Of a stretch of DNA of 38,508 nt, positions 1-8,186 are shown piece by piece. Position 1 is the first letter of the stretch, and each line of letters begins with the position of its first letter. The translations under genes and the position numbers were made by a program. The notes beneath the pieces were generated by a model. That model was not told where the DNA came from. It worked only from the letters and a program-made list of their open reading frames with translations, and did no database searches. Source of the stretch: an uncultured Saprospiraceae bacterium (GTDB taxonomy: Bacteria; Bacteroidota; Bacteroidia; Chitinophagales; Saprospiraceae); contig CALJVJ010000169.1 in the NCBI GenBank assembly GCA_937974625.1, positions 1-38,508 of the forward strand, written 5' to 3'.

Positions 1-856
1 TTTAAAAACACCTTTGGGTGTAGACGCAGAATTTGGTTTATACAAAAGAGATTCCACGTATCGAGATTTAATCTGGAATATTGGCTTGCAATACTTATTT
101 GAAGGGGGCAATTATTTAAAAGCTTTCTCTAAAAATACGTCCTCTGCGTTATTGACGATTGATGAAAATTCAATTCTTAGAAATCGCCAATTACCGCAAA
201 ATTTGGATATTCGAAACACGGCTTTTGGTTTGGGGTATCAATTGGAAAAACTGGATTATCGGTTTAATCCTCGGTCAGGTTGGTTTCTGCAATTAGAAGG
301 AAGTGCTGGATTTAAAACCATTCAAAAAAATAATAAAATCACAGACTTAGTCGATGAAAGTAATCCCGCTTTTAATTTTAATAGCCTTTATGACCCGCTG
401 GATTTGAATACTTTCCAATATCAATTATCTGGACGGATTGATAAATATTTTTCTATTCGGAAGCGTGCTACTTTGAAAACTAGCGTTCAAGGAGCAACTA
501 TTATTTCTGAAAACCCCATTTTAAGAAATGAACAGTTTAGAATAGGCGGAAATCAATTATTACGTGGTTTTGATGAAGAATCTATTTTTGCGACTTCTTA
601 TGTTTTAGGGACGTTGGAATATCGCTACCTGATAGGGCAGAATAGCTACTTTTTTCTTTTTGGAGATATGGCTTATGTGGATAATCAAACGAATGAAAAT
701 GATTTTTCTAGTCAACTTCTTGGTGTGGGTGCAGGGATGACTTTTGAAACGAAGGCTGGTATTTTTGGTATTAGTTACGCTTTAGGGAAATTAGAGGAGG
801 ATGCTTTTGAATTTCGAGCGGCTAAGGTGCACTTTGGGTTTGTGAGTTTGTTCTGA
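1..856 (+). CDS. Omp85/BamA-family outer-membrane beta-barrel protein, 3' part
   Basis: The reading frame is open from base 2, so the gene starts left of the window; an apparent TTG start at 14 is not needed. About 284 C-terminal residues are present. They show alternating aromatic/polar beta-strands, the pattern RIGGNQLLRGF (the lid-lock RGF motif of BamA/TamA barrels), an adjacent LEYRYLIG strand, and a C-terminal strand ending in Phe, the usual signal for barrel insertion. The family (BamA, TamA, surface antigen D15) folds or translocates outer-membrane proteins. POTRA domains would lie upstream and cannot be seen, so BamA and TamA or another BamA-like paralogue cannot be separated. The downstream gene is convergent, and a long palindrome fills the gap. 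Confidence 0.8.
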   Translation, partial: LKTPLGVDAEFGLYKRDSTYRDLIWNIGLQYLFEGGNYLKAFSKNTSSALLTIDENSILRNRQLPQNLDIRNTAFGLGYQLEKLDYRFNPRSGWFLQLEGSAGFKTIQKNNKITDLVDESNPAFNFNSLYDPLDLNTFQYQLSGRIDKYFSIRKRATLKTSVQGATIISENPILRNEQFRIGGNQLLRGFDEESIFATSYVLGTLEYRYLIGQNSYFFLFGDMAYVDNQTNENDFSSQLLGVGAGMTFETKAGIFGISYALGKLEEDAFEFRAAKVHFGFVSLF

Positions 857-867
857 TTTTTTCTTTG

Positions 868-1022
868 CTAGGAGGATGGAATCACGGATTTGACGAATTT
901 AGACGGTTTCTTTGCTTGATGTGCTCTAGGTCGTGTTCCTTATTTGAATGTGAACACGACCTAGAACGCATAACGTATAGCATCCGTTCTATCCGTCAAA
1001 TCCGTGATTCAATCCTATCTAG
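868..1022. repeat. Long nested palindromic intergenic element (about 155 bp)
   Basis: Outer arms 868-905 and 984-1022 are imperfect inverted repeats; both start or end with CTAG and share a perfect 17-nt core (GAATCACGGATTTGACG at 879-895, its complement at 994-1010). Nested inside is a second, perfect 13-bp stem (CTAGGTCGTGTTC at 926-938 with 952-964) around a 13-nt loop. The element exactly fills the gap between two convergent genes. It may act as a two-way transcription stop, or be a REP-like or MITE-like dispersed repeat; no coding capacity is credible. Confidence 0.75.
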
Positions 1023-1030
1023 TAAAAAAA

Positions 1031-2446
1031 CTACACAAATTCCTTTGAAAAAGCTAACAACTTTCCTTCTTCAAATTTATTAGCCATCAACTGCACACCA
1101 ATCGGCATGCCATCAGACATACCCAGTGGAATTGAGATAGCAGGAATCCCCGCCATATTTGCTTGTACCGTGAAGATATCTGCTAAATACATCGCTACAG
1201 GGTCATCATTCACCGCACCAATATCCCAAGCTGGACCTGGCGCAGTTGGCATTAATATAAAGTCGTAGTCTTTAAATATCTCTGCTGTTTTTTCGGAAAT
1301 TAGACGCCTTACTTTTTGCGCTTTTCCATAATAGGCATCATAATACCCTGCACTCAAAACGAAAGTACCTAACATAATTCTACGCTTCACTTCGGTACTA
1401 AATCCTTCTGTACGAGACATGGTGTACGTCTCTTCTAAATTGGTGGCATTAGGGCTACGGTAACCGTATCGAATCCCATCAAAACGAGATAAATTAGAAG
1501 ACGCTTCTGCTGTTGTCAAAACGTAATAGGCTGGAATAATATAATCGAGGTAATCAAAATCTACACCTTCGACGGTATGCCCATCTGCTCTTAATGATTT
1601 GATTAAATTTAAAGTCTGATTGCGCACATCTGCGTCTAGACTTCTATGTTCTACCGCTGTTGGAAAATAAGCGATTTTTGCTTTTTTATTAAAATTGGCT
1701 TTGGAATAAGCAGGTACTTCTTTGCTACTAGAAGTACTATCAAAATCATCTCTACCCGCCATTAATTCTAGCGTCAATGCAATATCTTCTATACTATTGG
1801 CGAGTACCCCAATTTGGTCAAAAGAAGAACCATAAGCCAATAAGCCATAGCGAGATACTCGACCATAAGTTGGTTTAAATCCTAGGATGCCACAAAATGC
1901 AGCAGGTTGCCTAACCGAGCCACCTGTGTCTGTTCCCAATGCTACCAAACAAGTATCTATTTGTACCGAAACGGCAGATGCCCCCGAAGAGCCACCAGGG
2001 ATTTTTTCAGGATTTAAACCATTTTTAGTTGGCCCATAGTGTGAATTTTCATTCGTAGACCCCATGGCAAATTGGTCACAATTAACTCGCCCTATGATTA
2101 TCGCATCCTCTGCCAACAATCGCTCAATACCTGTAGCCGTAAATAAAGATTTAAAGCCTTCTAAAATCTTTGCACCTGCTGTTACCGAATGACCTGCATA
2201 ACACAAAACATCTTTAATAGAAATCACCATACCAAATAACTTTCCAACTGATGCTGGGTCATTTTGATATTTGGCGTCTAAAGCTTTGGCTTGCGCTAAT
2301 GCTTCTTCTTCAAAAACTTCTATGTAAACATTTAGGTCTTTAGTCGCATTGATGCGGTCTACATAATATTCTACTAGATGTTCGCAGGTGATTAAACCGT
2401 TTGAAAGGTCTTCTTGGACGGTAGTGAGATTTTTATATCTAGGCAT
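1031..2446 (-). CDS. gatA: Asp-tRNA(Asn)/Glu-tRNA(Gln) amidotransferase subunit A
   Basis: This 471-residue amidase-signature protein has the full Ser-cisSer-Lys triad: Lys78 in MVISIKDV, cis-Ser153 in GGSSGAS, and Ser177 in GTDTGGSVRQPA. GatA releases ammonia from glutamine for the GatCAB complex, which converts misacylated Glu-tRNA(Gln) and/or Asp-tRNA(Asn) to the correct product. The GFKPTYGRVSRYGL stretch and the Met-rich TNENSHYG loop favour GatA over a general amidase. Length is normal. It is the last gene of a minus-strand run pheS-hisS-gatA, 39 nt after hisS. GatB and GatC are not in the window; a tRNA-Gln gene is at 26.3 kb. Confidence 0.93.
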   Translation of the reverse strand: MPRYKNLTTVQEDLSNGLITCEHLVEYYVDRINATKDLNVYIEVFEEEALAQAKALDAKYQNDPASVGKLFGMVISIKDVLCYAGHSVTAGAKILEGFKSLFTATGIERLLAEDAIIIGRVNCDQFAMGSTNENSHYGPTKNGLNPEKIPGGSSGASAVSVQIDTCLVALGTDTGGSVRQPAAFCGILGFKPTYGRVSRYGLLAYGSSFDQIGVLANSIEDIALTLELMAGRDDFDSTSSSKEVPAYSKANFNKKAKIAYFPTAVEHRSLDADVRNQTLNLIKSLRADGHTVEGVDFDYLDYIIPAYYVLTTAEASSNLSRFDGIRYGYRSPNATNLEETYTMSRTEGFSTEVKRRIMLGTFVLSAGYYDAYYGKAQKVRRLISEKTAEIFKDYDFILMPTAPGPAWDIGAVNDDPVAMYLADIFTVQANMAGIPAISIPLGMSDGMPIGVQLMANKFEEGKLLAFSKEFV

Positions 2447-2453
2447 TGATAAA

Positions 2454-2481
2454 ATGATGAATGGTAAATGATGAATGGTAA
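2454..2481. repeat. Tandem 14-nt direct repeat between hisS and gatA
   Basis: ATGATGAATGGTAA occurs twice head to tail (2454-2467, 2468-2481) in the short hisS-gatA gap. Similar ATGATGAATGATAA-like sequence appears upstream of pheS (about 5045-5060) and upstream of lpxA (about 28523-28540). This looks like a spreading non-coding filler sequence; no function can be assigned. Confidence 0.6.
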
Positions 2482-2485
2482 ATCA

Positions 2486-3829
2486 TCATGTAAACAATTG
2501 TTCTATTATTTCTTCGACAGTTAACAAACTTTGGTCCCCTGTCTCCATATTCTTTAGCTGTACTTTTCCTGCTTCCATTTCATTACTACCAATAACGGCT
2601 ACAAAAGGCGCTTTTCTATCATTGGCATATTTCATTTGCTTTTTCATCTTAGCAGGTGATGGGTATAAATCAGCATTGATGCCTGCAGCTCGTACTTTAT
2701 TTAAGCAATCGAAAGCATGTTTATGTGTCATGTCATCAAAAGCGACAAACAATAATTTTAAACTATCGCCTCTTTCTTTTGGAAATAAATCCAGTTCTTC
2801 CATCACATCGAAAATCCTGGCTGCACCGAAAGAAACACCTACACCCGAGACATTTTTTAAACCAAAATTTCCCGTCAAATCATCATATCTTCCGCCACCG
2901 CCAATACTACCCATTTTGACATCTTTGGATTTTACTTCAAAAATACAACCCGTGTAATAGCTCAAACCTCTTGCTAAAGTAATATCGAAAACAACGTCAT
3001 TAGTCGGTGCTTTTAAATCGAAATAATTGTGAAATTCTTCTAATTCTTCGATGCCTTTTAAGCCCGTTGGACTATCCGCAAATAATTCTTTTAAAGGCCC
3101 TAGCGTCGTGACGCCTAACATCGTTTCTATCTTGTCAATCGCAGCTTCAGTAATACCTCTTCCTGCTAAATCTTTTCGGACGCCTTCTATACCAATTTTA
3201 TCCAACTTATCAATCGCCATCGTCATATCCATAAACTGGTCGGCAATACCTGCGGCTTCTGCTATTCCTTCTAGTATCTTTCGATTATTGACTTTGATTT
3301 CTGCGTTGATTCCTAACGTGGCAAACACTTCATCATAAATTTGAACCAACTCCGCCTCATACATTAAAGAGTCAGACCCAACGACATCTACATCACATTG
3401 GTAAAATTCTTGGTATCGACCTTTTTGTGGACGGTCCGCTCTCCAAACAGGTTGAATTTGGTACCTTTTAAAAGGAAAGGAAATTTCGTTTTGGTGCATT
3501 ACCACAAAGCGAGCAAATGGAACCGTTAAATCATACCGCATTCCTCTTTTAGAAATTGACGAAATTAATTTTACGGAGTTATTTTCTGCTAACGCTTGCT
3601 TATCTGCTTTTTTTAAAAAATCTCCATTATTCAAGACTTTAAAAAGCAATTTATCTCCTTCTTCTCCATATTTCCCCGTCAGCGTCGACAAATTCTCCAT
3701 CACTGGCGTTTCAATAGGTTGATAGCCATACTTGATAAACACTTTTTTGATGGTATCGAAAATGTAATATCTCTTAGAAACTTGCTCTGGCGTGAAATCT
3801 CTTGTGCCTTTTGGTATGCTTGGCTTCAT
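2486..3829 (-). CDS. hisS: Histidyl-tRNA synthetase
   Basis: A class II synthetase of 447 residues. Visible signatures are the N-terminal KGTRDF, the motif 2 region with YDLTVPFARFV and YQIQPVWRADRPQKGRYQEF, the histidine-binding LARGLSYYTG stretch (HisA-type motif), and GGGGRYDDL of motif 3. The C-terminal about 95 residues form the anticodon-binding domain. It charges tRNA-His in the cytoplasm. The start ATG at 3829 gives the expected MKPSIPKGTRDF beginning. It lies 140 nt downstream of pheS and 39 nt upstream of gatA on the same strand, probably in one transcript with a hairpin between pheS and hisS. Confidence 0.95.
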   Translation of the reverse strand: MKPSIPKGTRDFTPEQVSKRYYIFDTIKKVFIKYGYQPIETPVMENLSTLTGKYGEEGDKLLFKVLNNGDFLKKADKQALAENNSVKLISSISKRGMRYDLTVPFARFVVMHQNEISFPFKRYQIQPVWRADRPQKGRYQEFYQCDVDVVGSDSLMYEAELVQIYDEVFATLGINAEIKVNNRKILEGIAEAAGIADQFMDMTMAIDKLDKIGIEGVRKDLAGRGITEAAIDKIETMLGVTTLGPLKELFADSPTGLKGIEELEEFHNYFDLKAPTNDVVFDITLARGLSYYTGCIFEVKSKDVKMGSIGGGGRYDDLTGNFGLKNVSGVGVSFGAARIFDVMEELDLFPKERGDSLKLLFVAFDDMTHKHAFDCLNKVRAAGINADLYPSPAKMKKQMKYANDRKAPFVAVIGSNEMEAGKVQLKNMETGDQSLLTVEEIIEQLFT

Positions 3830-3888
3830 TTATTGAAAGGTATAAAGGTGTAGAGGTTAAGAGGTGTAAAGGTTCAGCTTGAACAAAT

Positions 3889-3921
3889 AGACTTGCCAAG
3901 TTTAAGAAACTTGGCAAGTCT
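3889..3921. terminator. Perfect 12-bp hairpin between pheS and hisS
   Basis: AGACTTGCCAAG (3889-3900) and CTTGGCAAGTCT (3910-3921) form a 12-bp stem with a 9-nt loop, just downstream of pheS in the minus direction. No clean T-run follows, so it may stabilise or partially terminate the pheS transcript, or be a dispersed palindromic repeat, instead of being a strong terminator. Confidence 0.5.
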
Positions 3922-3943
3922 AAATAATTAATTATTAATAATT

Positions 3944-3963
3944 CTACCTGTCGGTAGACAGGC
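3944..3963. repeat. 20-nt palindromic repeat, copy 1 (downstream of pheS)
   Basis: CTACCTGTCGGTAGACAGGC can form either of two overlapping hairpins: CTACC/GGTAG with loop TGTC, or CCTGTC/GACAGG with loop GGTA. An exact inverted copy lies at 5024-5043, so the pair brackets pheS. Compact repeats of this type are dispersed in intergenic DNA of many Bacteroidota. Confidence 0.75.
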
Positions 3964-3969
3964 AATAAA

Positions 3970-5001
3970 CTACAAAGCAGATTGAAACTGCTGTAAAAAT
4001 CGTACATCGTTTTCAAACAATAATCGAATATCGTTAATTCCGTATTGCATCATTGCTTGTCGTTCAACCCCCATTCCAAAAGCAAATCCAGAATAAATTT
4101 CTGGGTCAATCCCACAATTCTCCAATACTTTTGGGTCAACCATCCCACAGCCTAAAATCTCTACCCAACCTGTATATTTACAAACATTACATCCTTTGGA
4201 ATCACAGATAAAGCAAGAAACATCCATTTCTGCACTTGGTTCTGTGAATGGGAAATAAGAAGGACGTAAACGGATTTTTGTCCCTACGCCGTACATTTCT
4301 TCGGCAAAGTATAATAGAGTTTGCTTTAAATCTGCGAAAGATACATCCTTGTCAATGTACAATCCTTCCACTTGATGGAATTGACAATGCGACCGAGCAG
4401 AAATGGTTTCATTTCTATATACTCGACCTGGTGCAATAATTCTTATTGGTGGTTGTTGAGTCGTCATCGTTCTTGCCTGTACGGAAGAAGTATGGGTTCT
4501 CAATAACATCGAAGTGCTGTTTTTTAAATAATAGGTGTCCTGCATATCTCTGGCAGGGTGGTCTTCAGGCGTATTCATCGCCGTGAAGTTATGCCAATCA
4601 TCTTCAATTTCTCTTTCCTCTGCCACTGCAAAACCTATTCTAGAGAATATATCAATGATTCGATTCATGGTGATAGACACAGGATGTCTAGAACCCAAAG
4701 CAATTGGTTCTGCTGGTGCGGTTAAATCCAAATCATCTCCTACTGCTTCATCAGCGGCGGTTTCTAAGTTATCTTTTAGGCCTTGAAATTTTTGCTCTGC
4801 ATCTTGCTTTGCTTTATTCAATAATTGTCCAAATTCCTTCTTTTGCTCGTTTGGCACATCTCGGAAGCCTTTGGACAATGGCTTGATGATATTTTTAGAA
4901 CCTAGATACTTGATTCGAAACTGCTCTAATGCTTCCACATCTTGTGGTTGTGCTGCCTCAATATCTTGGATGATTTGCTGTAAATTTTCGAATACCGTCA
5001 T
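3970..5001 (-). CDS. pheS: Phenylalanyl-tRNA synthetase alpha subunit
   Basis: The 343-residue product has an N-terminal coiled coil, motif 2 (RVYRNETISARSHCQFHQVEG), the FTEPSAEMDV segment, a Cys-rich insert CFICDSKGCNVCKYTGW seen in many bacterial PheS proteins, and motif 3 GFAFGMGVERQAMM. With PheT (not in the window) it forms the alpha2beta2 enzyme that charges tRNA-Phe. The frame stays open upstream to 5067, but those 22 codons run across the 20-nt palindromic repeat and look non-coding; the ATG at 5001 gives the usual MTVFENLQQ start. A TAnnTTTG -7 element lies about 140 nt upstream. Confidence 0.95.
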   Translation of the reverse strand: MTVFENLQQIIQDIEAAQPQDVEALEQFRIKYLGSKNIIKPLSKGFRDVPNEQKKEFGQLLNKAKQDAEQKFQGLKDNLETAADEAVGDDLDLTAPAEPIALGSRHPVSITMNRIIDIFSRIGFAVAEEREIEDDWHNFTAMNTPEDHPARDMQDTYYLKNSTSMLLRTHTSSVQARTMTTQQPPIRIIAPGRVYRNETISARSHCQFHQVEGLYIDKDVSFADLKQTLLYFAEEMYGVGTKIRLRPSYFPFTEPSAEMDVSCFICDSKGCNVCKYTGWVEILGCGMVDPKVLENCGIDPEIYSGFAFGMGVERQAMMQYGINDIRLLFENDVRFLQQFQSAL

Positions 5002-5023
5002 CTTAAATTTAGTGATGAGTGAT

Positions 5024-5043
5024 GCCTGTCTACCGACAGGTAG
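5024..5043. repeat. 20-nt palindromic repeat, copy 2 (pheS leader)
   Basis: This is the exact reverse complement of the repeat at 3944-3963. It lies 23 nt upstream of the pheS start codon, so its alternative hairpins would be in the pheS leader RNA if transcription starts near 5138. It may be just a dispersed repeat, or may influence translation. Confidence 0.75.
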
Positions 5044-5143
5044 AAATGATGAATGATAAAATGTCAATTCGACAAAGTCAATTCAACCAAGCATCTTTAT
5101 TATTAAATTATTAGCTAATTTTCTATTCTGCTATTTGAGCCTG

Positions 5144-5151
5144 CAAAGTTA
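5144..5151 (-). promoter_or_regulatory. Bacteroidota -7 element (TAACTTTG) for pheS-hisS-gatA
   Basis: On the minus strand TAACTTTGC matches the TAnnTTTG consensus of the phylum's primary sigma factor. The predicted transcript start is near 5138, giving a leader of about 137 nt. No clear TTG was seen at -33. The gap 5002-5370 otherwise holds only the palindromic repeat and the terminator at 5269-5302. Confidence 0.45.
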
Positions 5152-5268
5152 GGGTTTTGTTGGCTAATGTTCTTGCTTAGCTTCTTGTTTTTAAAAGGAT
5201 AGAACGGCTTTCTCTTTTTTTTAGTTCCTATTTGTTGAAATCTCACTTTGAAAATAAACTTTAAACGC

Positions 5269-5302
5269 AAAAAATCTTGCCTCAGTTAGAGACAAGATTT
5301 TT
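5269..5302 (-). terminator. Rho-independent terminator after the M1 aminopeptidase gene
   Basis: AAAAATCTTG and CAAGATTTTT (5270-5279/5293-5302) pair, extended by CTC/GAG across a single mismatch, with a short AGTTA loop. Read on the minus strand the stem ends in six Ts. It lies about 70 nt beyond the stop codon at 5371, so it should end that transcript. Confidence 0.7.
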
Positions 5303-5370
5303 CGTATTTAACTTTACTATTGTTTTTTAAGTAGCTGCTTTTCTCTCAATGAAATGCTCTTTGCTCTATT

Positions 5371-7995
5371 TTAAAAATTAGAATAAACAGAAATCAATTG
5401 AGGGTTAGTTTCTGCTTTTTTAATTTCTGAAATATACGTTTGTATCAAACTAGCATTTTCTTTGAAGGCAGCTTTCATTGCATCATCTTTAGCTTCAGTT
5501 TGCATTTGCGTGTAAAACTGATTCAATTCGGCTAAAGTCTGAGTAGCTGCAAATCTTCGCCAAAGTGATTGACCCATATTTGTTGAGACGCCTTTTAAGG
5601 TTCCTAGTGATGATTTGATATCTCCTCCGCTTGATAATAATAATCCTGCGTAGTTATGGAAAAAATCAGAAGCATCTGGACCATCTATTTTATCCCAATT
5701 ATTTTCAAAGAAAGAGATTTTGTCAAATTTACCTTGCATCGCATAAATTCCACCAATTGCGGAGAGTAAGGAGGGATTAGTCGTACTGTTTTCTAATTTT
5801 TCTGCCTGTTTAACCGCTTCAACTGGATTGGCTTGATTTAAACCTAGCAATGCCGCACCGATTACAGGATAAGCTTGTTCATTAGCCAATACTTTTTCCG
5901 TGATAGAACTTAAACCAGCATATTCTGCCTCTGTCAATAGGCCAATAGCGTTTGCTCTGACTTTAGAATTAATATCCCCTACTGCTAGCTTAGCTACTTC
6001 CTCTAATACTTCAGCATCAGGCTCTATAGCACCAATGCCTAAATTTCTAATAAACCAATGTTTATCTTTTAACGCTGCCTTTATGATTTTTTTCGCTTCG
6101 GGCGTTTTCGTTTCTTGTAGATTTTGGATGGCTTCAAACCTATCCATTAGGTTACCTACATTGTGGTATTGGAAAACGTATTCTGCGGATGTCTTGCTAT
6201 CTTTTCTTTCTGCTAATAAAATTTTATCAGCATCCACATTGATTAATGCAGGTTTTGTTGCAGCCTTGAAAGTAAAAGTTTGCTTACGCAAATTCATGAT
6301 TACTTCTTCTCTCCGTACCGTATTGGCATCTTGATAAATATCGATAGCAATTGGTAATTGGAAAATAGCCAAACTTTTTTCGGGGTCTTGAGTTTGTTCA
6401 ATTGTGACACTAGCCGTTTGAGTTGCTAAATTATAGTCATAATCAATGGTCAATTCTGGATGTCCTGCGGCAAAATACCATTGGTCGAAAAACCAGTTTA
6501 AATCCTGACCAGTTACTTCTTCAAAAGCCAATCTTAAATCGTGTGCTTCGACTGCGGTGTAAGCATTGTCTTTTAAATATTTTTGCAAGGAGGCAAAGAA
6601 GGCTTCGTCGCCTACATATTTACGCAGCATGTGCAAGACCATCCCTCCTTTATTATAACTATGTCCATCGAACATCGCTTCTTTATCTGGATTGTCAAAC
6701 CAAATTAATGGGTGAATACCACCTCCTTGAATAGACCCTAAATAACCGTTCAATTCATTAATACGGTGATAATCTGCTTCGTCTTTTCCATATTTGTGTT
6801 CAAACCAAAGATATTCGCTGTAATTGGCAAATCCTTCGTTCATGGTTAGATTGGCCCAACTTTCACAAGTTACATAGTCCCCAAACCAATGGTGAAATAA
6901 TTCGTGGGCAACGATGTAATCATTATGGTCGTCGATTAATTCTCTTGTTGTTTTTTGAACTTGTTGGCCGAAAATTACTGCTGAGGTGTTTTCCATGGCC
7001 CCTGATACATAATCCCTAACCACAATCTGCGAATATTTAGGCCACATATAATCTAAACCTAATTTTTCAGAGAAGAATGTCAACATTTCAGGAGTGTGTG
7101 CAAAAATATTTTTAGCGTCTGCTTCATATGCTGGTTCTACATAATAATCTACGGGAATACCCTTCCACGTATCTCCTACTTTGGCAAAATCTCCAACGGC
7201 TACCATGAATAGATAAGGGGCATGCGGTTGGTCCATTTTCCAATAATCGGTTCGAGTACCATCCGTATTCTTATTAGAAGAGACTAAAAGACCATTGGAA
7301 AGGGTCTTGAATTTATCTTGTACGGTGATGTAAATTTCTTGAGTTGTTCGCTCATTCGGTTTGTCTATAGTTGGAAACCAACGAGAGTTATTCTCTGTTT
7401 CTCCCTGTGTCCAGATTTGCTGTGGTTTACTTTTATCACTTCCATCCGAATTAATAAAAAATAAGCCTTTGTCAGAAGTGATAGCCGCACTTCCACCAAT
7501 CTCTCCTTCCGATGGTTTAGCTATATACTCAATGACAATTTTATAATTTTCTGTCTTTTTATATTCCCGATTTAACTGAATCTGGATTTTTTTTCCATCA
7601 TAGTCATACTTTAACTCCTTTCCGGTTGCTAAAGTGATTTTTTGAATATCAAAATTCTTAGCATCTAACTCTAATTTATCGGTTGGATAAAACCAAGGCT
7701 TTAAAGTCAATTCTGCTTTTCCGATGACTCGTTCTTTTGACCAATCAAATTTTACATCTAATTTGGTATGCACCAAATCATTAGTTAGCCGATAACTAGT
7801 TTTATGAACTGGTAAGCTATAATCTTCTGGTGCTTTTAGTTCCGTAGGTTTAGCTGCGGAAACGGTCATCGTGTCTAAGTCTCTAAACTCCGTTACCGTT
7901 GCTTCCATAATAGGTTCTTCGGCTAATTTTTGACTAGTTTTACAACCAAACGAAAGTAAGATTGCCGAAAATAATAAGAAGGAAATCCTTTTCAT
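5371..7995 (-). CDS. M1 family zinc metallopeptidase (aminopeptidase N-like) lipoprotein
   Basis: The 874-residue product begins with a lipoprotein signal peptide (Cys18 in LSFGC). The M1 core is clear: GAMEN substrate-binding motif at 332-336, HELFH at 364-368 (Zn ligands His364 and His368, catalytic Glu365) and the third ligand Glu387 in TMNEGFANY. The N-terminal part matches the beta-saddle domain. After about residue 620 come helical HEAT-like repeats, the ERAP-type C-terminal domain. It likely removes N-terminal residues from peptides in the periplasm or on the cell surface. It is a single-gene unit with its own terminator, divergent from the exporter gene at 8187. Confidence 0.92.
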   Translation of the reverse strand: MKRISFLLFSAILLSFGCKTSQKLAEEPIMEATVTEFRDLDTMTVSAAKPTELKAPEDYSLPVHKTSYRLTNDLVHTKLDVKFDWSKERVIGKAELTLKPWFYPTDKLELDAKNFDIQKITLATGKELKYDYDGKKIQIQLNREYKKTENYKIVIEYIAKPSEGEIGGSAAITSDKGLFFINSDGSDKSKPQQIWTQGETENNSRWFPTIDKPNERTTQEIYITVQDKFKTLSNGLLVSSNKNTDGTRTDYWKMDQPHAPYLFMVAVGDFAKVGDTWKGIPVDYYVEPAYEADAKNIFAHTPEMLTFFSEKLGLDYMWPKYSQIVVRDYVSGAMENTSAVIFGQQVQKTTRELIDDHNDYIVAHELFHHWFGDYVTCESWANLTMNEGFANYSEYLWFEHKYGKDEADYHRINELNGYLGSIQGGGIHPLIWFDNPDKEAMFDGHSYNKGGMVLHMLRKYVGDEAFFASLQKYLKDNAYTAVEAHDLRLAFEEVTGQDLNWFFDQWYFAAGHPELTIDYDYNLATQTASVTIEQTQDPEKSLAIFQLPIAIDIYQDANTVRREEVIMNLRKQTFTFKAATKPALINVDADKILLAERKDSKTSAEYVFQYHNVGNLMDRFEAIQNLQETKTPEAKKIIKAALKDKHWFIRNLGIGAIEPDAEVLEEVAKLAVGDINSKVRANAIGLLTEAEYAGLSSITEKVLANEQAYPVIGAALLGLNQANPVEAVKQAEKLENSTTNPSLLSAIGGIYAMQGKFDKISFFENNWDKIDGPDASDFFHNYAGLLLSSGGDIKSSLGTLKGVSTNMGQSLWRRFAATQTLAELNQFYTQMQTEAKDDAMKAAFKENASLIQTYISEIKKAETNPQLISVYSNF

Positions 7996-8039
7996 GAATA
8001 ATTTATTTTTGATATTAATCTTCGAATTTTAGTAATATG

Positions 8040-8055
8040 CGCCTAAAATTAGGCG
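8040..8055. promoter_or_regulatory. Inverted repeat in the divergent intergenic region
   Basis: CGCCTAAAATTAGGCG has 7-bp arms around AA. It sits 45 nt upstream of the M1 peptidase start, in the 191-nt gap between two divergent genes, where an operator would be expected. A second small hairpin, AAGGTTG/CAACCTT, lies at 8108-8124. Both are unproven. Confidence 0.3.
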
Positions 8056-8186
8056 ATTCCAATTAATAAACGTTGGTTTACGCTGAAAAGATGTTGTCAA
8101 ATTCTTAAAGGTTGTGCCAACCTTTTGATTATAACCGTATTTATTATACAAAGTATTTTAAGTCTATCACGAACTTCTATCATTGA

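Noticed and set aside
865-1083. Plus-strand open frame over the palindrome next to gatA
   Set aside because: It is made from the arms of the nested palindrome and the antisense end of gatA; composition is not protein-like.
3774-4016. Minus-strand open frame between pheS and hisS
   Set aside because: It overlaps both genes and the hairpin, has no family-like features, and is explained by repeat DNA.
5002-5067. Upstream extension of pheS by 22 codons
   Set aside because: The extension translates the 20-nt palindromic repeat and filler sequence; homologous PheS proteins start near the ATG at 5001.
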